Positions 51,524 to 60,249 of a stretch of DNA of 64,000 bases are shown here, in pieces. The translations under genes and the position numbers were made by a program. Each line of letters opens with the position of its first letter. Position 1 is the first letter of the stretch. Under the pieces are notes generated by a model, which was given only the letters and a program-made list of their open reading frames with translations, was not told where the DNA came from and made no database searches. The stretch is from Curtobacterium sp. UNCCL20 (GTDB taxonomy: Bacteria > Actinomycetota > Actinomycetes > Actinomycetales > Microbacteriaceae), in contig NZ_FNKG01000001.1 of assembly GCF_900101675.1 (NCBI RefSeq), positions 434,001 to 498,000 of the forward strand. The letters are read 5' to 3'.

Positions 51524-52011
51524 GCGATGCTCGACCGGGCGCTCGGCTCGCTCAGACGGGGTCCGCGAGGAACGCGAGCGGAGCGGAACCACGGTGGAAC
51601 CGGAACTCCCAATCGGAACGGAGCGAGAATGAGCCACGTCGACAGCTCGTCGATGTCGCACGAGGCGTCGCCAGCTCGTCCTGCAGCGGCAGCAACCGTC
51701 ATCAGGCCGCCTGGCTGCCTGGTGTGCTGCTCCAAGAACAGGGGCCCGATCGCACGCTCTCCTTCTCGCTCGTGCAGGCCGCTGGCGGGCGGGCTCAGAG
51801 TCGACCCTTGTGCCTCTCGCGAATCGCAGACCTTCTCTCGGTAGCTCGATCGCCGTGTCGAACGAAGTTGCCGCACAAAGTCGGCGTTCCGGCTCGAAGG
51901 CTTGTCCGCGCGTCAGCAACTGGGCAGCGCCTTCCGCGCCGTCGTGACGGCTATGACAGGTGGCCTTCCGGCCGCCTCGCCCGTGTCCACGTCCGGTCCG
52001 TCATTGCGGAG
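51524..52011. other. gene-free stretch
   Basis: 488 bases without a convincing gene on either strand. Confidence 0.4.
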
Positions 52012-53109
52012 TCATGATGCAGGAATTCCGCCAGCATCCGAGCTCGCTCCAGGCGCGCGGTCAGACCTGATCTGAAACTCATGCACCAGCACGAAGACAG
52101 CGGCCGGGATGATGATCCACAACGCCAAGCCGACGAACGCACTTGCGACGCCATCGTTCTGGAAATAGGCACCACCGCGCAGTGCTCGCACCGCGATGCC
52201 AACGGGCAGCACATGGGTGAACGGCTCGAGCCAATCGGGCAAGAACTGTGCGGGCAGGACACCTGTGCTCGTCGCGTTACCCAAAGCCAGCAGGACGATC
52301 GACGCCACGAATGTTCCGGCGCCGCCGAACACCCGCAACAGTGTGGCGGTCGACACCGCGATCGCGAGTCCGAGCATGGCGATGATGCTGGCCGCCAGCA
52401 GGAACGGGGCGGGAAGCGCGCCGAAAACGGTGTCCACCAGCCACGCCACGACGAGCCCGGCGAGGACCGCGAACACCACCGCGCTCGCTGCGCGCCAGAC
52501 GTGGGGCAGCGAGCGGCCGACGCCCATGATCGTCAACCCGAAGAGGAACGCACCGAGCACGATACCGAAAGCAGCGTAGAAGACCGACAGGCCCCGGGTG
52601 TCGCCGGCGGGTAGCGGTTTCAGGTCTGTCGTTGAGAGTTCGATGTGCAGCGCGGTCGCCACGGGGGTGAGCGCGCCGACCAAGGTCTGCGTTACCGCGG
52701 GTCCGTTCGCACCGGCGACGAACAGGTGCGCCCGTCCGTCGTCGACGATGAGTGCACCGTCGACGGTGTGATCGGTGACCCCGTCGCGTGCATCGCGCTC
52801 GGTGGGGAACGTCGTGACCGCGAATGCGTCGCCGTGTTCAGCGGAGTGCTGCTCGATTGAAGTGACCACCTGCTCAGGCGCGACCACGCCGATCGGCAAA
52901 TGGTGCGGAACCGGTGCATGGAACGCAGCGAGGTACAGCGCGACAAAGACCGGACCGATGACCAGACCGACCACCAGCGGAATGACGGCCCCGGGGAGAT
53001 GACGCCGGTGCCCCCGACGGGGTGGTCGCTGCGGGACGTGGCGGCCATGGTGGCGCTCGGGTGGTGTCTGCTCGCCCGTTGTGGCGGACGAGTCGGGTAC
53101 GCTGCTCAA
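52012..53109 (-). CDS. ABC-2/YhgE-like membrane protein
   Basis: 365 residues. Basic, histidine-rich cytoplasmic start, one helix (about 41-65), an extracytoplasmic domain (about 66-185) and five or six helices in the C-terminal half. This is the layout of YhgE/Pip or DUF3533-type proteins, which resemble ABC-2 permeases without an ATPase. Divergent from a MarR gene that probably controls it. Confidence 0.75.
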   Translation of the reverse strand: MSSVPDSSATTGEQTPPERHHGRHVPQRPPRRGHRRHLPGAVIPLVVGLVIGPVFVALYLAAFHAPVPHHLPIGVVAPEQVVTSIEQHSAEHGDAFAVTTFPTERDARDGVTDHTVDGALIVDDGRAHLFVAGANGPAVTQTLVGALTPVATALHIELSTTDLKPLPAGDTRGLSVFYAAFGIVLGAFLFGLTIMGVGRSLPHVWRAASAVVFAVLAGLVVAWLVDTVFGALPAPFLLAASIIAMLGLAIAVSTATLLRVFGGAGTFVASIVLLALGNATSTGVLPAQFLPDWLEPFTHVLPVGIAVRALRGGAYFQNDGVASAFVGLALWIIIPAAVFVLVHEFQIRSDRAPGASSDAGGIPAS

Positions 53110-53149
53110 ATCATCCTCAATCTGTGATCATGTCAGGTGACTGATAAAA

Positions 53150-53641
53150 ATGTACCATGAGCTTCCCGACCCGACCGGCCGTTTCGGCTACCTGCTGTGG
53201 CAGGCGGCGCACCTTGTGGGGCGCGTGATGGTCGAGGCACTGCAGCCTGTCGAGTTGACGGTCGCGCAACTCGGCGTACTGTCGTACACCGCCCAGGAAC
53301 CCGGTATCTCCTCGGCGGAACTCGCCCGGCGGCTGTTCATCACACCGCAGTCGGTGCACACCGCTGTGAAGCCCCTGGTAGAACGCGGGCTACTGGAGCG
53401 CCGCCCCCATCCAGTGAACAGAAAGGTCATCGGCGTTTTCCTCACCCCTGACGGCACCGACGTCGCGGATCAAGCGACCGAGTTGCTCGACATTGCCAAC
53501 AAACAGCTGCTCGCAGACTTCACGCCCGATGCCGCGGCGGACCTCCGGCAGGCGCTTCGCCGCGTGATGGTCACGGCGAACCCGATTGCGCTCGACCGCA
53601 GCTCCGTGCGCTCCGTACCCGCGCCGCCGATCGAACGCTGA
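53150..53641 (+). CDS. MarR family regulator
   Basis: 163 residues. MarR winged helix at about 50-105 (ISSAELARRLFITPQSVHTAVKPLVERGLLERR, wing HPVNRKVIGVFLTPDG). Start ATG 53150 in an AT-rich spacer of 40 bases containing GTCAGGTGAC. Ends 190 bases before the IS3 element. Confidence 0.85.
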   Translation: MYHELPDPTGRFGYLLWQAAHLVGRVMVEALQPVELTVAQLGVLSYTAQEPGISSAELARRLFITPQSVHTAVKPLVERGLLERRPHPVNRKVIGVFLTPDGTDVADQATELLDIANKQLLADFTPDAAADLRQALRRVMVTANPIALDRSSVRSVPAPPIER

Positions 53642-53900
53642 ACCCCGATCTGAGTGAAGCCGCCCGTGGTCAGTGGCGACCAGGGGGCAGGCCGAACCCG
53701 CCGAGGCCGATCGTCATGTCACTAGGGGCCGAACCGGCGCATCAACATCGGAAGGACGGGACGGTGGGGCTCGGGAGCGTATCGGCTCACGACGCAGCAA
53801 CAACGCACCTACCAATGGATACGCAGACGGTGGATGACCTGTCCCGGGTTTCCCGGACACCTGAGTTGGGGCGATGATCGTCCCGGAGAAGGAGTCCGTG

Positions 53901-54187
53901 ATGCCTGCTGCGAGCCTGAGGAGTTCCGCCGCCGCGCTGTGGCTCTTGCCCGGCAGGGTGAGAAACCGGTCCGGGAGATCGCGAAGGATCTCGGGATCAG
54001 CGAGTCCGGTCTGCGCCGCTGGATGAGCGAGGCCGACATCGAGGAGGGCCGCGCCGAGGGCATGACCCGTGATGAGCGGGCCGAGCTGGTCCGATTGCGT
54101 CGGGAGAACCGGGTCCAGGCGATGGAGATCGAGATCCTCAAACGCGCGAGCGCGTACTTCGCGCGGGAGAACGTGCTCCCAAAATAG
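53901..54187 (+). pseudogene. IS3 orfA, probably frameshifted
   Basis: The helix-turn-helix protein of the element: EEFRRRAVALARQGEKPV, DLGISESGLRRWMSEAD and the leucine-rich end of the usual kind. The expected ATG (53901), with AAGGAG seven bases upstream, is one base out of frame with it; related proteins start M-P-x-x-x-P-E-E-F, so one C seems lost near 53916. The only in-frame ATG (53834) is made by the target-duplication base and the end repeat. A deletion or a sequencing error. Confidence 0.7.
54178..54184 (+). promoter_or_regulatory. -1 ribosomal frameshift site of the IS3 element
   Basis: The heptamer CCCAAAA is read C CCA AAA in the orfA frame, followed at once by the orfA stop TAG. 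This is a canonical X XXY YYZ slippery site; slippage joins orfA to orfB as in other IS3 elements. Confidence 0.75.
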
Positions 54188-54222
54188 GGTTCCGGCTCGT
54201 TCGCGAGCTCGCCGATGACGGG

Positions 54223-55059
54223 GTGCCCGTCGCGGTGACGTGCCGGGTCCTGCAGGCCTCACCATCGGGCTATTACGAGTGGCGCTCCCGTCGCCCGTGT
54301 GAGCGTGATGTCGACGACGCGCTTTTGGTCGACCGTATCCGGGTCGTCCATGCCCGCTCCCGCGGCACCTACGGCGTCCGGCGTGTGCATGCGGAACTGG
54401 TCCTCGGACAGCGGTGCCGGATCGGTCACGGTCGTGTCGAGAGGCTGATGCGGATCGCCGGCTTGCAGGGCGTGCACCACCGGAAGTGGCGCACTGGCGG
54501 GGCGGGTCGGTTGCCGGCGGTGTTCCAGGACCGGGTGAAGCGGGTGTTCGTCGCGGACGCTCCCGACAAGCTCTGGGTCACTGACATCACCCAGCACCGC
54601 ACCGGCGAGGGGTGGGTGTATTGCGCGGCCGTGATCGACGTGTTCTCCCGCCGCTGCGTGGGCTGGTCGATTGCGGATCACCTCCGCACCGAGCTCGTCG
54701 TCGACGCGGTCCAGATGGCCACCTGGCGTCATCAGCCCACGGGAACCATCGTCCACTCGGATCGTGGAGCGCAGTTCACGTCCTGGCTGTTCGGCAGCCG
54801 GCTCCGCGAAGCCGGGCTCCTGGGATCGATGGGGCAGGTCGCGTCCGCGTATGACAACGCGCTGATGGAGTCGTTCTTCGGATCGATGCAGATCGAGCTC
54901 CTCGACCGATGCGACTGGCCAACCCGTGCGGACCTGGCGTCGGCGATGTTCGAGTGGATCGAAGCGTTCTACAACCCCACTCGCCGCCACTCCGCCCTGG
55001 CCTACTACTCACCCATCGAGTTCGAGAATCTCTACAACGCCGCCGAAACCGCGGCATGA
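54223..55059 (+). CDS. IS3 family transposase, orfB
   Basis: 278 residues from the first possible start; the open frame extends back to the slippery site. The rve integrase core has D121 in WVTDIT, D180 in HSDRGAQF and E216 in NALMESFFG, with 35 residues between the last two, the DD(35)E pattern. The N-terminal HTH_21 region has RSRGTYGVRRVHAEL. Normally made as an OrfAB fusion. Confidence 0.93.
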   Translation: MPVAVTCRVLQASPSGYYEWRSRRPCERDVDDALLVDRIRVVHARSRGTYGVRRVHAELVLGQRCRIGHGRVERLMRIAGLQGVHHRKWRTGGAGRLPAVFQDRVKRVFVADAPDKLWVTDITQHRTGEGWVYCAAVIDVFSRRCVGWSIADHLRTELVVDAVQMATWRHQPTGTIVHSDRGAQFTSWLFGSRLREAGLLGSMGQVASAYDNALMESFFGSMQIELLDRCDWPTRADLASAMFEWIEAFYNPTRRHSALAYYSPIEFENLYNAAETAA

Positions 55060-55102
55060 TCAACACAAAGAACGTGTCCGGAAAACCCGGGACAGGTCAG
55101 GA

Positions 55103-55693
55103 CGAATTGGCGATGACCGGCAGACCGCTTGTGTTCCGCCCCGGATTTACTGGAGGCTCAGTGGTGCCGCTTCGACGGTAGTCGGAGCTGGGTTGTGCCG
55201 GTAGTGGTTGGTGTCGTACTCGACCGTGAGATCGAGCAGTCCCACGCGACCTTCGTGCAGATCGAGACCCCCGCAGAGGGTAGCGCGCAACCGAAGCTGC
55301 GCAGAGCTCATACCGTCGCAGGCTTTCCCCTCGGCGCTCGCGTCGAAATCGAACTGGTCGCCGCTACTCCTCCGTGAGGTCGACCCGTCCCGATAACCGA
55401 TCCGCTACCAGCTCCCGTGCCGTTCTCTGCGCGCAAGCTTCGCGAGATAGAAGCGCGTCGAATACCGCGCTGCCCTCCGAACCGATCCGTAGCCGGTGAG
55501 GAGCCCGCCCCCATCGACGCCCACGTTGCACCCCAGCACGGTATCGGTGACTGTCAACTGCCAGAACGGGCCAAAGAGGTGTCGAGGTTGCACGTCGAAT
55601 CGCGCATCGACATCCGGGAACTGAGCACCGCCGCCGAGGACCACGGACTGAGTATGACACCACGCTCACCCGTCTCGATAGCCGATGGCGGTT
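55103..55693. other. degraded stretch right of the IS3 element
   Basis: No full gene. One plus-strand frame (55129-55377, 82 residues, GTG start) ends PLGARVEIELVAATPP, which faintly recalls the end of RidA proteins, but the rest does not match. Composition is less GC-rich. Confidence 0.3.
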
Positions 55694-55890
55694 TCAAGGG
55701 GTCGGTGCAACGGGTGGTTGTTTCGGGTCTGACAGGAGCTGCTCGAATGCTTCTGCCGGGGTGCGGTAGCGGAGCGTTTTGCGGGGTCGGCCGTTGAGTT
55801 CAGCAGCGACGTCGAGGAGACGGTCCGGGCTGTGGACGGTGAGGTCGGTTGACTTGGGGAAGTACTGCCGGAACAGGCCGCGCTCGGCAC
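55694..55890 (-). pseudogene. IS30 family transposase, C-terminal remnant
   Basis: The minus strand reads GLFRQYFPKSTDLTVHSPDR, LLDVAAELNGRPRKTLRYR and TPAEAFEQLLSD before a stop at 55694. These are the invariant last 60 residues of IS30 transposases, including the final part of the DDE core. The upstream part of the gene is absent beyond about 55890, so only the end of the element remains. Confidence 0.85.
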
Positions 55891-56366
55891 GCGGAAGTAG
55901 GACTCGCCTCCTGCTGGGTCTGGGAAGGAGTAGGAGTGCCGGTCACCGGTATCTCGGAGCCGCGTGATCCGGATTCGGTTCGTTGATGCCGCTGAGTAAG
56001 CGGCTGAGGGGGTGCTGCAGCGGGGTGTGGCGCTTTGCAGTGTCCAGCCGCGGCGCCGTGGCCGAACTGTTCGACCCTCGGCGCCGCGTTCACAACCTCA
56101 GGGGAACTGCAGCTAGCGCTCGCTCGTGCCGACAGCGGCCCTGCTCATCGTCGCCGTGATAGGCCTCGGCAGGATGGCGATCACGGGCGGGATCCACCTG
56201 ATCCGTGGCCCAAAGGCGTCAGCGAGCAGTAATTAGCAGAGTGCGCATCCGTTGCCAGCACCCACCGCCCCTCATCGGTCAACTCCATCAGGGATGGACC
56301 GGTCAACCACGAACGGCTGCTGACGCCGGCCGTCGTGCAGATGCCGACGAAGTTCTGCGGCGAAGC
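55891..56366. other. gene-free stretch with one possible tiny peptide
   Basis: A 36-codon frame (56126-56236, GTG start; PTAALLIVAVIGLGRMA) would give one hydrophobic helix and a basic end, but has no clear SD. Otherwise nothing recognised. Confidence 0.3.
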
Positions 56367-57446
56367 TCACTCTCCGGCCAGTGTCCTGCGCAGCCAGAGC
56401 AGCGCCTCCGGTATCACCGTGCCGAGGTGTTCAGCTGCGCAGTGCGTGGCTTCAGGGATCAGTCGCACGGTTGCGCCTGGGATGGACCGGAGTGGATCCA
56501 CGTCCGTCGGCGTTGAGTGTTGATCTCTATCCCCGTTGATGAACAGTAGCGGCGCGCTTCTGGCACCGTCCTCGAGCAGCCCTTGCGAGCGCAGCGAGAA
56601 CTTCGCCATCTCCTTGACCAGGGTCTCGTCGTCGAGTGGGGCCTCGGGTCGAAGTGAGTTTCCCCAGATTCCCTTCATGCCGAATCGCAGCGCCCGTACG
56701 TTCGGCTCCTGCAGCGCGTCGTCGATCATCCCTCCAATCGAGACTGCAGCGTCAACACGCTGCATGAGGGCGAGCTTGATCGTCCAATGCCCGGCAAAGC
56801 TGAACCCGAAGGCGGCGACCTTCCGAGCCGCGGGCCAGTACTCGCGGTAAGCGGCGAGGACGGCTTCGACGTACCGTTCGCCGTGCATGGAGTTCGCCAC
56901 GAGGGCCTCGCCCGTACCAGGCATGTCGATGGTCAGAACTCGCGCGCCGATGATCCGTGCGGCCGAGCGTGCGACGTCGTCGATCTCGATCTTCCAGGTG
57001 TCGACGCCGCTGAAGACCAGGACGATCGGTGCGTCCGCGTTCAGGCCTGGTTCACCGTAGGCGTGTGCTGCGACTTCGACAGCCATGCCGCCGATGTCGG
57101 CGAGCAACGTGATGCGTTCGAAGACCACCGTGTCCTGCGTCTGCGGCGCGTGTTCCAAGAACTCTGCGACTTGAGCTCGGTACGCCTCTGCATGGGCCGG
57201 GCTGCCGAGTACGGGGAACTTCGCTGCACCGTAGAGCGCGACCGCAAGAGCATGATTGCCCTCGTCCGCAGCTCGCTGCGCTTCACGGCTCCATTCCGTT
57301 GCCCAGCACCCCGACCCGCTGTTCCACATGTCGGTGACTCGTGCACCGACGGAATCCATGATGGCGTCCGTGATGCCAAGCACATGCCACTGCTGACGAC
57401 GCTCTTCGATCAGTTCGGCCGCGTCCAGTTCCATCTCGTATTGCAT
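56367..57446 (-). CDS. alpha/beta hydrolase, FrsA/DUF1100-like
   Basis: 359 residues. A helical N-terminal domain of about 110 residues is followed by the hydrolase fold. Nucleophile S216 in GFSFAGH, acid about D306-D308 in NGDRDQH, and H335 in PEATHCA. This architecture fits the FrsA/polyketide-hydrolase group, which cleaves esters, ketones or toxins. Start ATG 57446 has no strong SD. Isolated gene between degraded regions. Confidence 0.85.
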   Translation of the reverse strand: MQYEMELDAAELIEERRQQWHVLGITDAIMDSVGARVTDMWNSGSGCWATEWSREAQRAADEGNHALAVALYGAAKFPVLGSPAHAEAYRAQVAEFLEHAPQTQDTVVFERITLLADIGGMAVEVAAHAYGEPGLNADAPIVLVFSGVDTWKIEIDDVARSAARIIGARVLTIDMPGTGEALVANSMHGERYVEAVLAAYREYWPAARKVAAFGFSFAGHWTIKLALMQRVDAAVSIGGMIDDALQEPNVRALRFGMKGIWGNSLRPEAPLDDETLVKEMAKFSLRSQGLLEDGARSAPLLFINGDRDQHSTPTDVDPLRSIPGATVRLIPEATHCAAEHLGTVIPEALLWLRRTLAGE

Positions 57447-57714
57447 GATCGGAGGCTTTCACGTCCTCGGGACGGGCACCGGGGGCGGACGCTACGAAGA
57501 CGCTCATCAACGGGCTGCTCGTCGTCGCCGAGCTATCAACAACGTCTGCACCCATGTGAGCAGACCGGATCCTCCGTCGAGGCGCTGCAAGCGCGCAGTT
57601 CTGATGTCGGCACTCGGGTTGGCGTTCCCGGGTGCATCCGTATGAGCCGGTTGACCAGACATGACGAGGCTCGAACCCTGCAGGGATCGAGCCTCGTCGT
57701 GGAGGATCGTCCGC
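57447..57714. other. gene-free stretch with a strong hairpin
   Basis: No gene recognised. It contains the hairpin at 57663-57698. Confidence 0.4.
57663..57698 (-). terminator. hairpin after a hydrolase remnant
   Basis: Perfect 12-bp stem GACGAGGCTCGA/TCGAGCCTCGTC with a 12-base loop, 17 bases past the stop at 57715. Confidence 0.65.
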
Positions 57715-57845
57715 TCAGCGCTCCGAGTTCGTCGGGTCGAGGGTGTTCCTGCCGGTCTGGGCCGAAGACCGTTCGATGAAGTGCTCGAGGGTGTCGATGA
57801 ACGCATCAGGGCGGGCGAGGTGGACGACTGGCTTCCGTGCTCGCC
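57715..57845 (-). pseudogene. remnant, possibly the end of an alpha/beta hydrolase
   Basis: A minus-strand frame reads VVHLARPDAFIDTLEHFIER and ends at 57715. HLxRPDAFxxxLExFI is the usual last segment of alpha/beta hydrolases after the catalytic histidine. Upstream the homology is lost. It is followed by a terminator-like hairpin, as expected for a former gene. Confidence 0.4.
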
Positions 57846-57975
57846 GACCAATCCGGTACCCATGCTTGCTGGATGGGATCGCCTTCAGGACTGATGTTTG
57901 GTCCGGTCGTCGACGCGTGGCGAACGCTGTCCGGTAAGCGATCGGCTGTCGAGACAGACTCTCGCGCTTCGATGG

Positions 57976-58419
57976 TCAGCTACCGGCGACCACTCCTCCG
58001 TCGAGTACGCAGATCAGCATCCCGAATAAGCAGGCGAAGAGGGCGGGGAGCAGACCAACCCCGCCGACGATGAGCGCCACCCAGCCAACTCGTCGACCGG
58101 CGACCCAGCCTCGGACCACGCCGCGGTACCCGAGCGCGATCACGGCGAGGGCGATGGGGAGCGCGGCGACACCGACGAGCCCGACCACGAACTCCGCCCG
58201 AGCAACCAGGACCGGAGGGTCATCGAACGGGTGCCGTGTTGCGCCTGCGCTGGCGAGATCCGCCGCCGTGACACTATTCGCGACCGAGAGCACGAGCGCC
58301 AGCAGCGCCGAGTAGAGCGCTACGAGCACGAGGGCCACCCACCCGGCAGACGCTCGCCCCGACCCATCATGGCTGCGCACCTCCATCGGATCGCGTTGCT
58401 GCCAGAACCGGTCTGTCAC
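57976..58419 (-). CDS. membrane protein of unknown function
   Basis: 147 residues with three hydrophobic segments (about 27-48, 75-98 and 112-140), the last rich in glycine and cysteine. GTG 58419 is preceded by TAGTCT (complement of 58426-58431) ending six bases upstream, a leaderless-type start that confirms the choice. Family not recognised. Confidence 0.7.
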   Translation of the reverse strand: MTDRFWQQRDPMEVRSHDGSGRASAGWVALVLVALYSALLALVLSVANSVTAADLASAGATRHPFDDPPVLVARAEFVVGLVGVAALPIALAVIALGYRGVVRGWVAGRRVGWVALIVGGVGLLPALFACLFGMLICVLDGGVVAGS

Positions 58420-58481
58420 GTGCCGAGACTACGGGTCGAAGCGGCCTACGAGTGAGGTGTCAGGTGACCGATCCTCAACCG

Positions 58482-59357
58482 TCAGCGTTGAGCCGCGATG
58501 GCCTGTGCGGCGTCGACGAATGCCGTGATGCGCTCCGAGAAGCGGCTAGCCTCCCAGGCGATGTGCACCGCGGTGGGTGCCAGGTCGGCGATGACACAGA
58601 AAGCCACATCCGGGCGGCGGTAGAACCGGGCAGTCGATAGCGGCAGGATCGCGATACCGGTACCGCCGGCGACGAGTTCAAGCTTCTCCTCAACGGTTCG
58701 TGATTTACGCTGGGTAGCGCCTTCGAGCGCACGCCGAACGGGCGCAGCGGTGGACCATTCGGGCACGGCTGCCGGGTCCTGCAGGAGCACCTCAGCGCTC
58801 AGGTCCTCCATCGTCACCTGGTCGGCACTGATGAGGGGATGCCCCGTCGGGAGCATCAGGACCCTGGGTTCCTCGTGGAGGAACACGGTCTGGATGCCCG
58901 CACTGTCGAAGGGTTCCCGGAGGTAGCTGACGTCTGCACGACCGTCATGCAGAACCGCGACCTGTTCCTCCCACCCGGTACGCATCACCCGGACGTCGAC
59001 GGACGGCGCACCGCGTCGGAACGTCCGCACTGCGTCGGTGACGGTTAGCCCGGGCATGAAGCCCACCTTGAAGACGTCTTCGCCGCGCGCGGCGATCGCG
59101 ACGCGTCGACGCACCGCGGCGGCAGAAGCGAGCAGCGAGCGCGCCTCGGTGAGAAGGAGGCGTCCGCTGTCGGTGAGTTCGGTCCCGCGGGTATCGCGGA
59201 CGAAGAGCTGCATGCCGAGTTCCTGCTCGAGCGCACGGATCTGGCGAGACAGCACCGGCTGAGCGATGTGGAGCTGATCCGCGGCGCGACCGAAGCTCAA
59301 CGTGTCCGCGACAGCAGCGAAGTACCGCAGCTTCCGGAGGTCGAGATCGGCGTTCAC
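58482..59357 (-). CDS. LysR family regulator
   Basis: About 291 residues. N-terminal winged helix (LRKLRYFAAVADTLSFGRAADQLHIAQPVLSRQIRALE) and the two-lobed effector domain (VGFMPGLTVTDAVRTF, VSYLREPFDSAG, VAGGTGIAILPLS). GTG 59357 is chosen because the longer frame (ATG 59375) begins inside a TATGAG sequence that may be a -10 element. Divergent from an SDR gene at 110 bases, the classic LysR target arrangement. Confidence 0.9.
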   Translation of the reverse strand: MNADLDLRKLRYFAAVADTLSFGRAADQLHIAQPVLSRQIRALEQELGMQLFVRDTRGTELTDSGRLLLTEARSLLASAAAVRRRVAIAARGEDVFKVGFMPGLTVTDAVRTFRRGAPSVDVRVMRTGWEEQVAVLHDGRADVSYLREPFDSAGIQTVFLHEEPRVLMLPTGHPLISADQVTMEDLSAEVLLQDPAAVPEWSTAAPVRRALEGATQRKSRTVEEKLELVAGGTGIAILPLSTARFYRRPDVAFCVIADLAPTAVHIAWEASRFSERITAFVDAAQAIAAQR

Positions 59358-59466
59358 ACCCTCATCATGGCTCATACCCGTTGGGTCTCACCACGTGATG
59401 AAGAGGTCTTGGACGGGCTGGCGATCGAGCGCACACACTCGATCCTGTTCGATCGAAAGGAACACT

Positions 59467-60186
59467 TTGTCCCTCACCAATCAGCGCGTCGTGATCATCG
59501 GCGGCACCTCCGGAATCGGTCTCGCAACGGCACATGCAGCCGTGGATGCCGGCGCGGAGGTCGTCATCGCCTCGCGCCGCCAGTCCAGCGTCGATGCCGC
59601 ACTGGGCGAACTCACCGCTTCCGCCACGGGCCGGGCACTCGACGTGCTCGACGCCGACCACGTCGCGTCGTTCTTCGAAGAGATCGGCGGGTTCGACCAC
59701 CTCGTCTACACCGCCGGCGACCCCCTCACGCTGCTGCCCGTCGACGGCCTGGACCTCGACCAGGCCCGCGGGTTCTTCCAAGTGCGCTACTTCGGCGCGC
59801 TCAACGCGGTCAGCAAGGCCGCGCAGCACATCCGGCCGGGAGGCTCGATCACCCTGACCTCCGGGTCAGCGCGCACCCGACCGGGTGCCGGCTGGGCGGT
59901 CGCATCGAGCCTGTGCGGCGCGACGACGAGTCTCGCCGGCGCTCTCGCCGTCGAGCTGGCGCCGACCCGTGTCAACGTCGTCGAGCCCGGCATCATCCGC
60001 AGCCCCCTCTGGGCGGGAATGACTGCCGAAGACCAGCAGGCCATGTTCGACCAGCAGGCCCAGATGCTCCCGGTCGGCCGCGTCGGCGAGGTGAGCGACG
60101 TCGCGCAGGCGTTCCTGTACGCGATGACGCAGCCCTTCATCACGGCGACCTCGATCCCCGTCGACGGCGGAGCGCTCCTCGTCTGA
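59467..60186 (+). CDS. short-chain dehydrogenase/reductase
   Basis: 239 residues. Cofactor motif GGTSGIG, VYTAGDP in place of NNAG, and SGSARTRPGAGWAVASS where YxxxK is expected; the catalytic Tyr is not seen, so it belongs to the atypical group lacking it. C-terminal SIPVDGG is typical. TTG 59467 is preceded by AAAGG at a good distance; upstream ATGs overlap the LysR gene. Probably activated by the LysR protein. Confidence 0.85.
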   Translation: MSLTNQRVVIIGGTSGIGLATAHAAVDAGAEVVIASRRQSSVDAALGELTASATGRALDVLDADHVASFFEEIGGFDHLVYTAGDPLTLLPVDGLDLDQARGFFQVRYFGALNAVSKAAQHIRPGGSITLTSGSARTRPGAGWAVASSLCGATTSLAGALAVELAPTRVNVVEPGIIRSPLWAGMTAEDQQAMFDQQAQMLPVGRVGEVSDVAQAFLYAMTQPFITATSIPVDGGALLV

Positions 60187-60204
60187 ACGATCAGGCGCCC
60201 CGGC

Positions 60205-60238
60205 TGCCTCGCGTCGCGAACCCCCGCGACGCGAGGCA
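60205..60238. terminator. bidirectional hairpin terminator
   Basis: Perfect 14-bp stem TGCCTCGCGTCGCG/CGCGACGCGAGGCA, 6-base loop, between the convergent SDR and esterase genes. Confidence 0.7.
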
Positions 60239-60249
60239 CTCGCTTGCGG

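Larger units (their letters stand above)
53835..55099 (+). mobile_element. IS3 family insertion sequence, 1265 bp
   Basis: 26-bp terminal inverted repeats with one mismatch (TGACCTGTCCCGGGTTT... at 53835-53860 and the complement at 55074-55099), starting TG and ending CA. It is flanked by 3-bp direct repeats GGA (53832-53834 and 55100-55102), the target duplication. It contains orfA and orfB with a DDE transposase. Ends and duplication are intact, so the insertion is fairly recent. Confidence 0.93.

Noticed and set aside
55129-55377. 82-codon frame called as a RidA protein
   Set aside because: Only the last few residues resemble the family; too little to call a gene.
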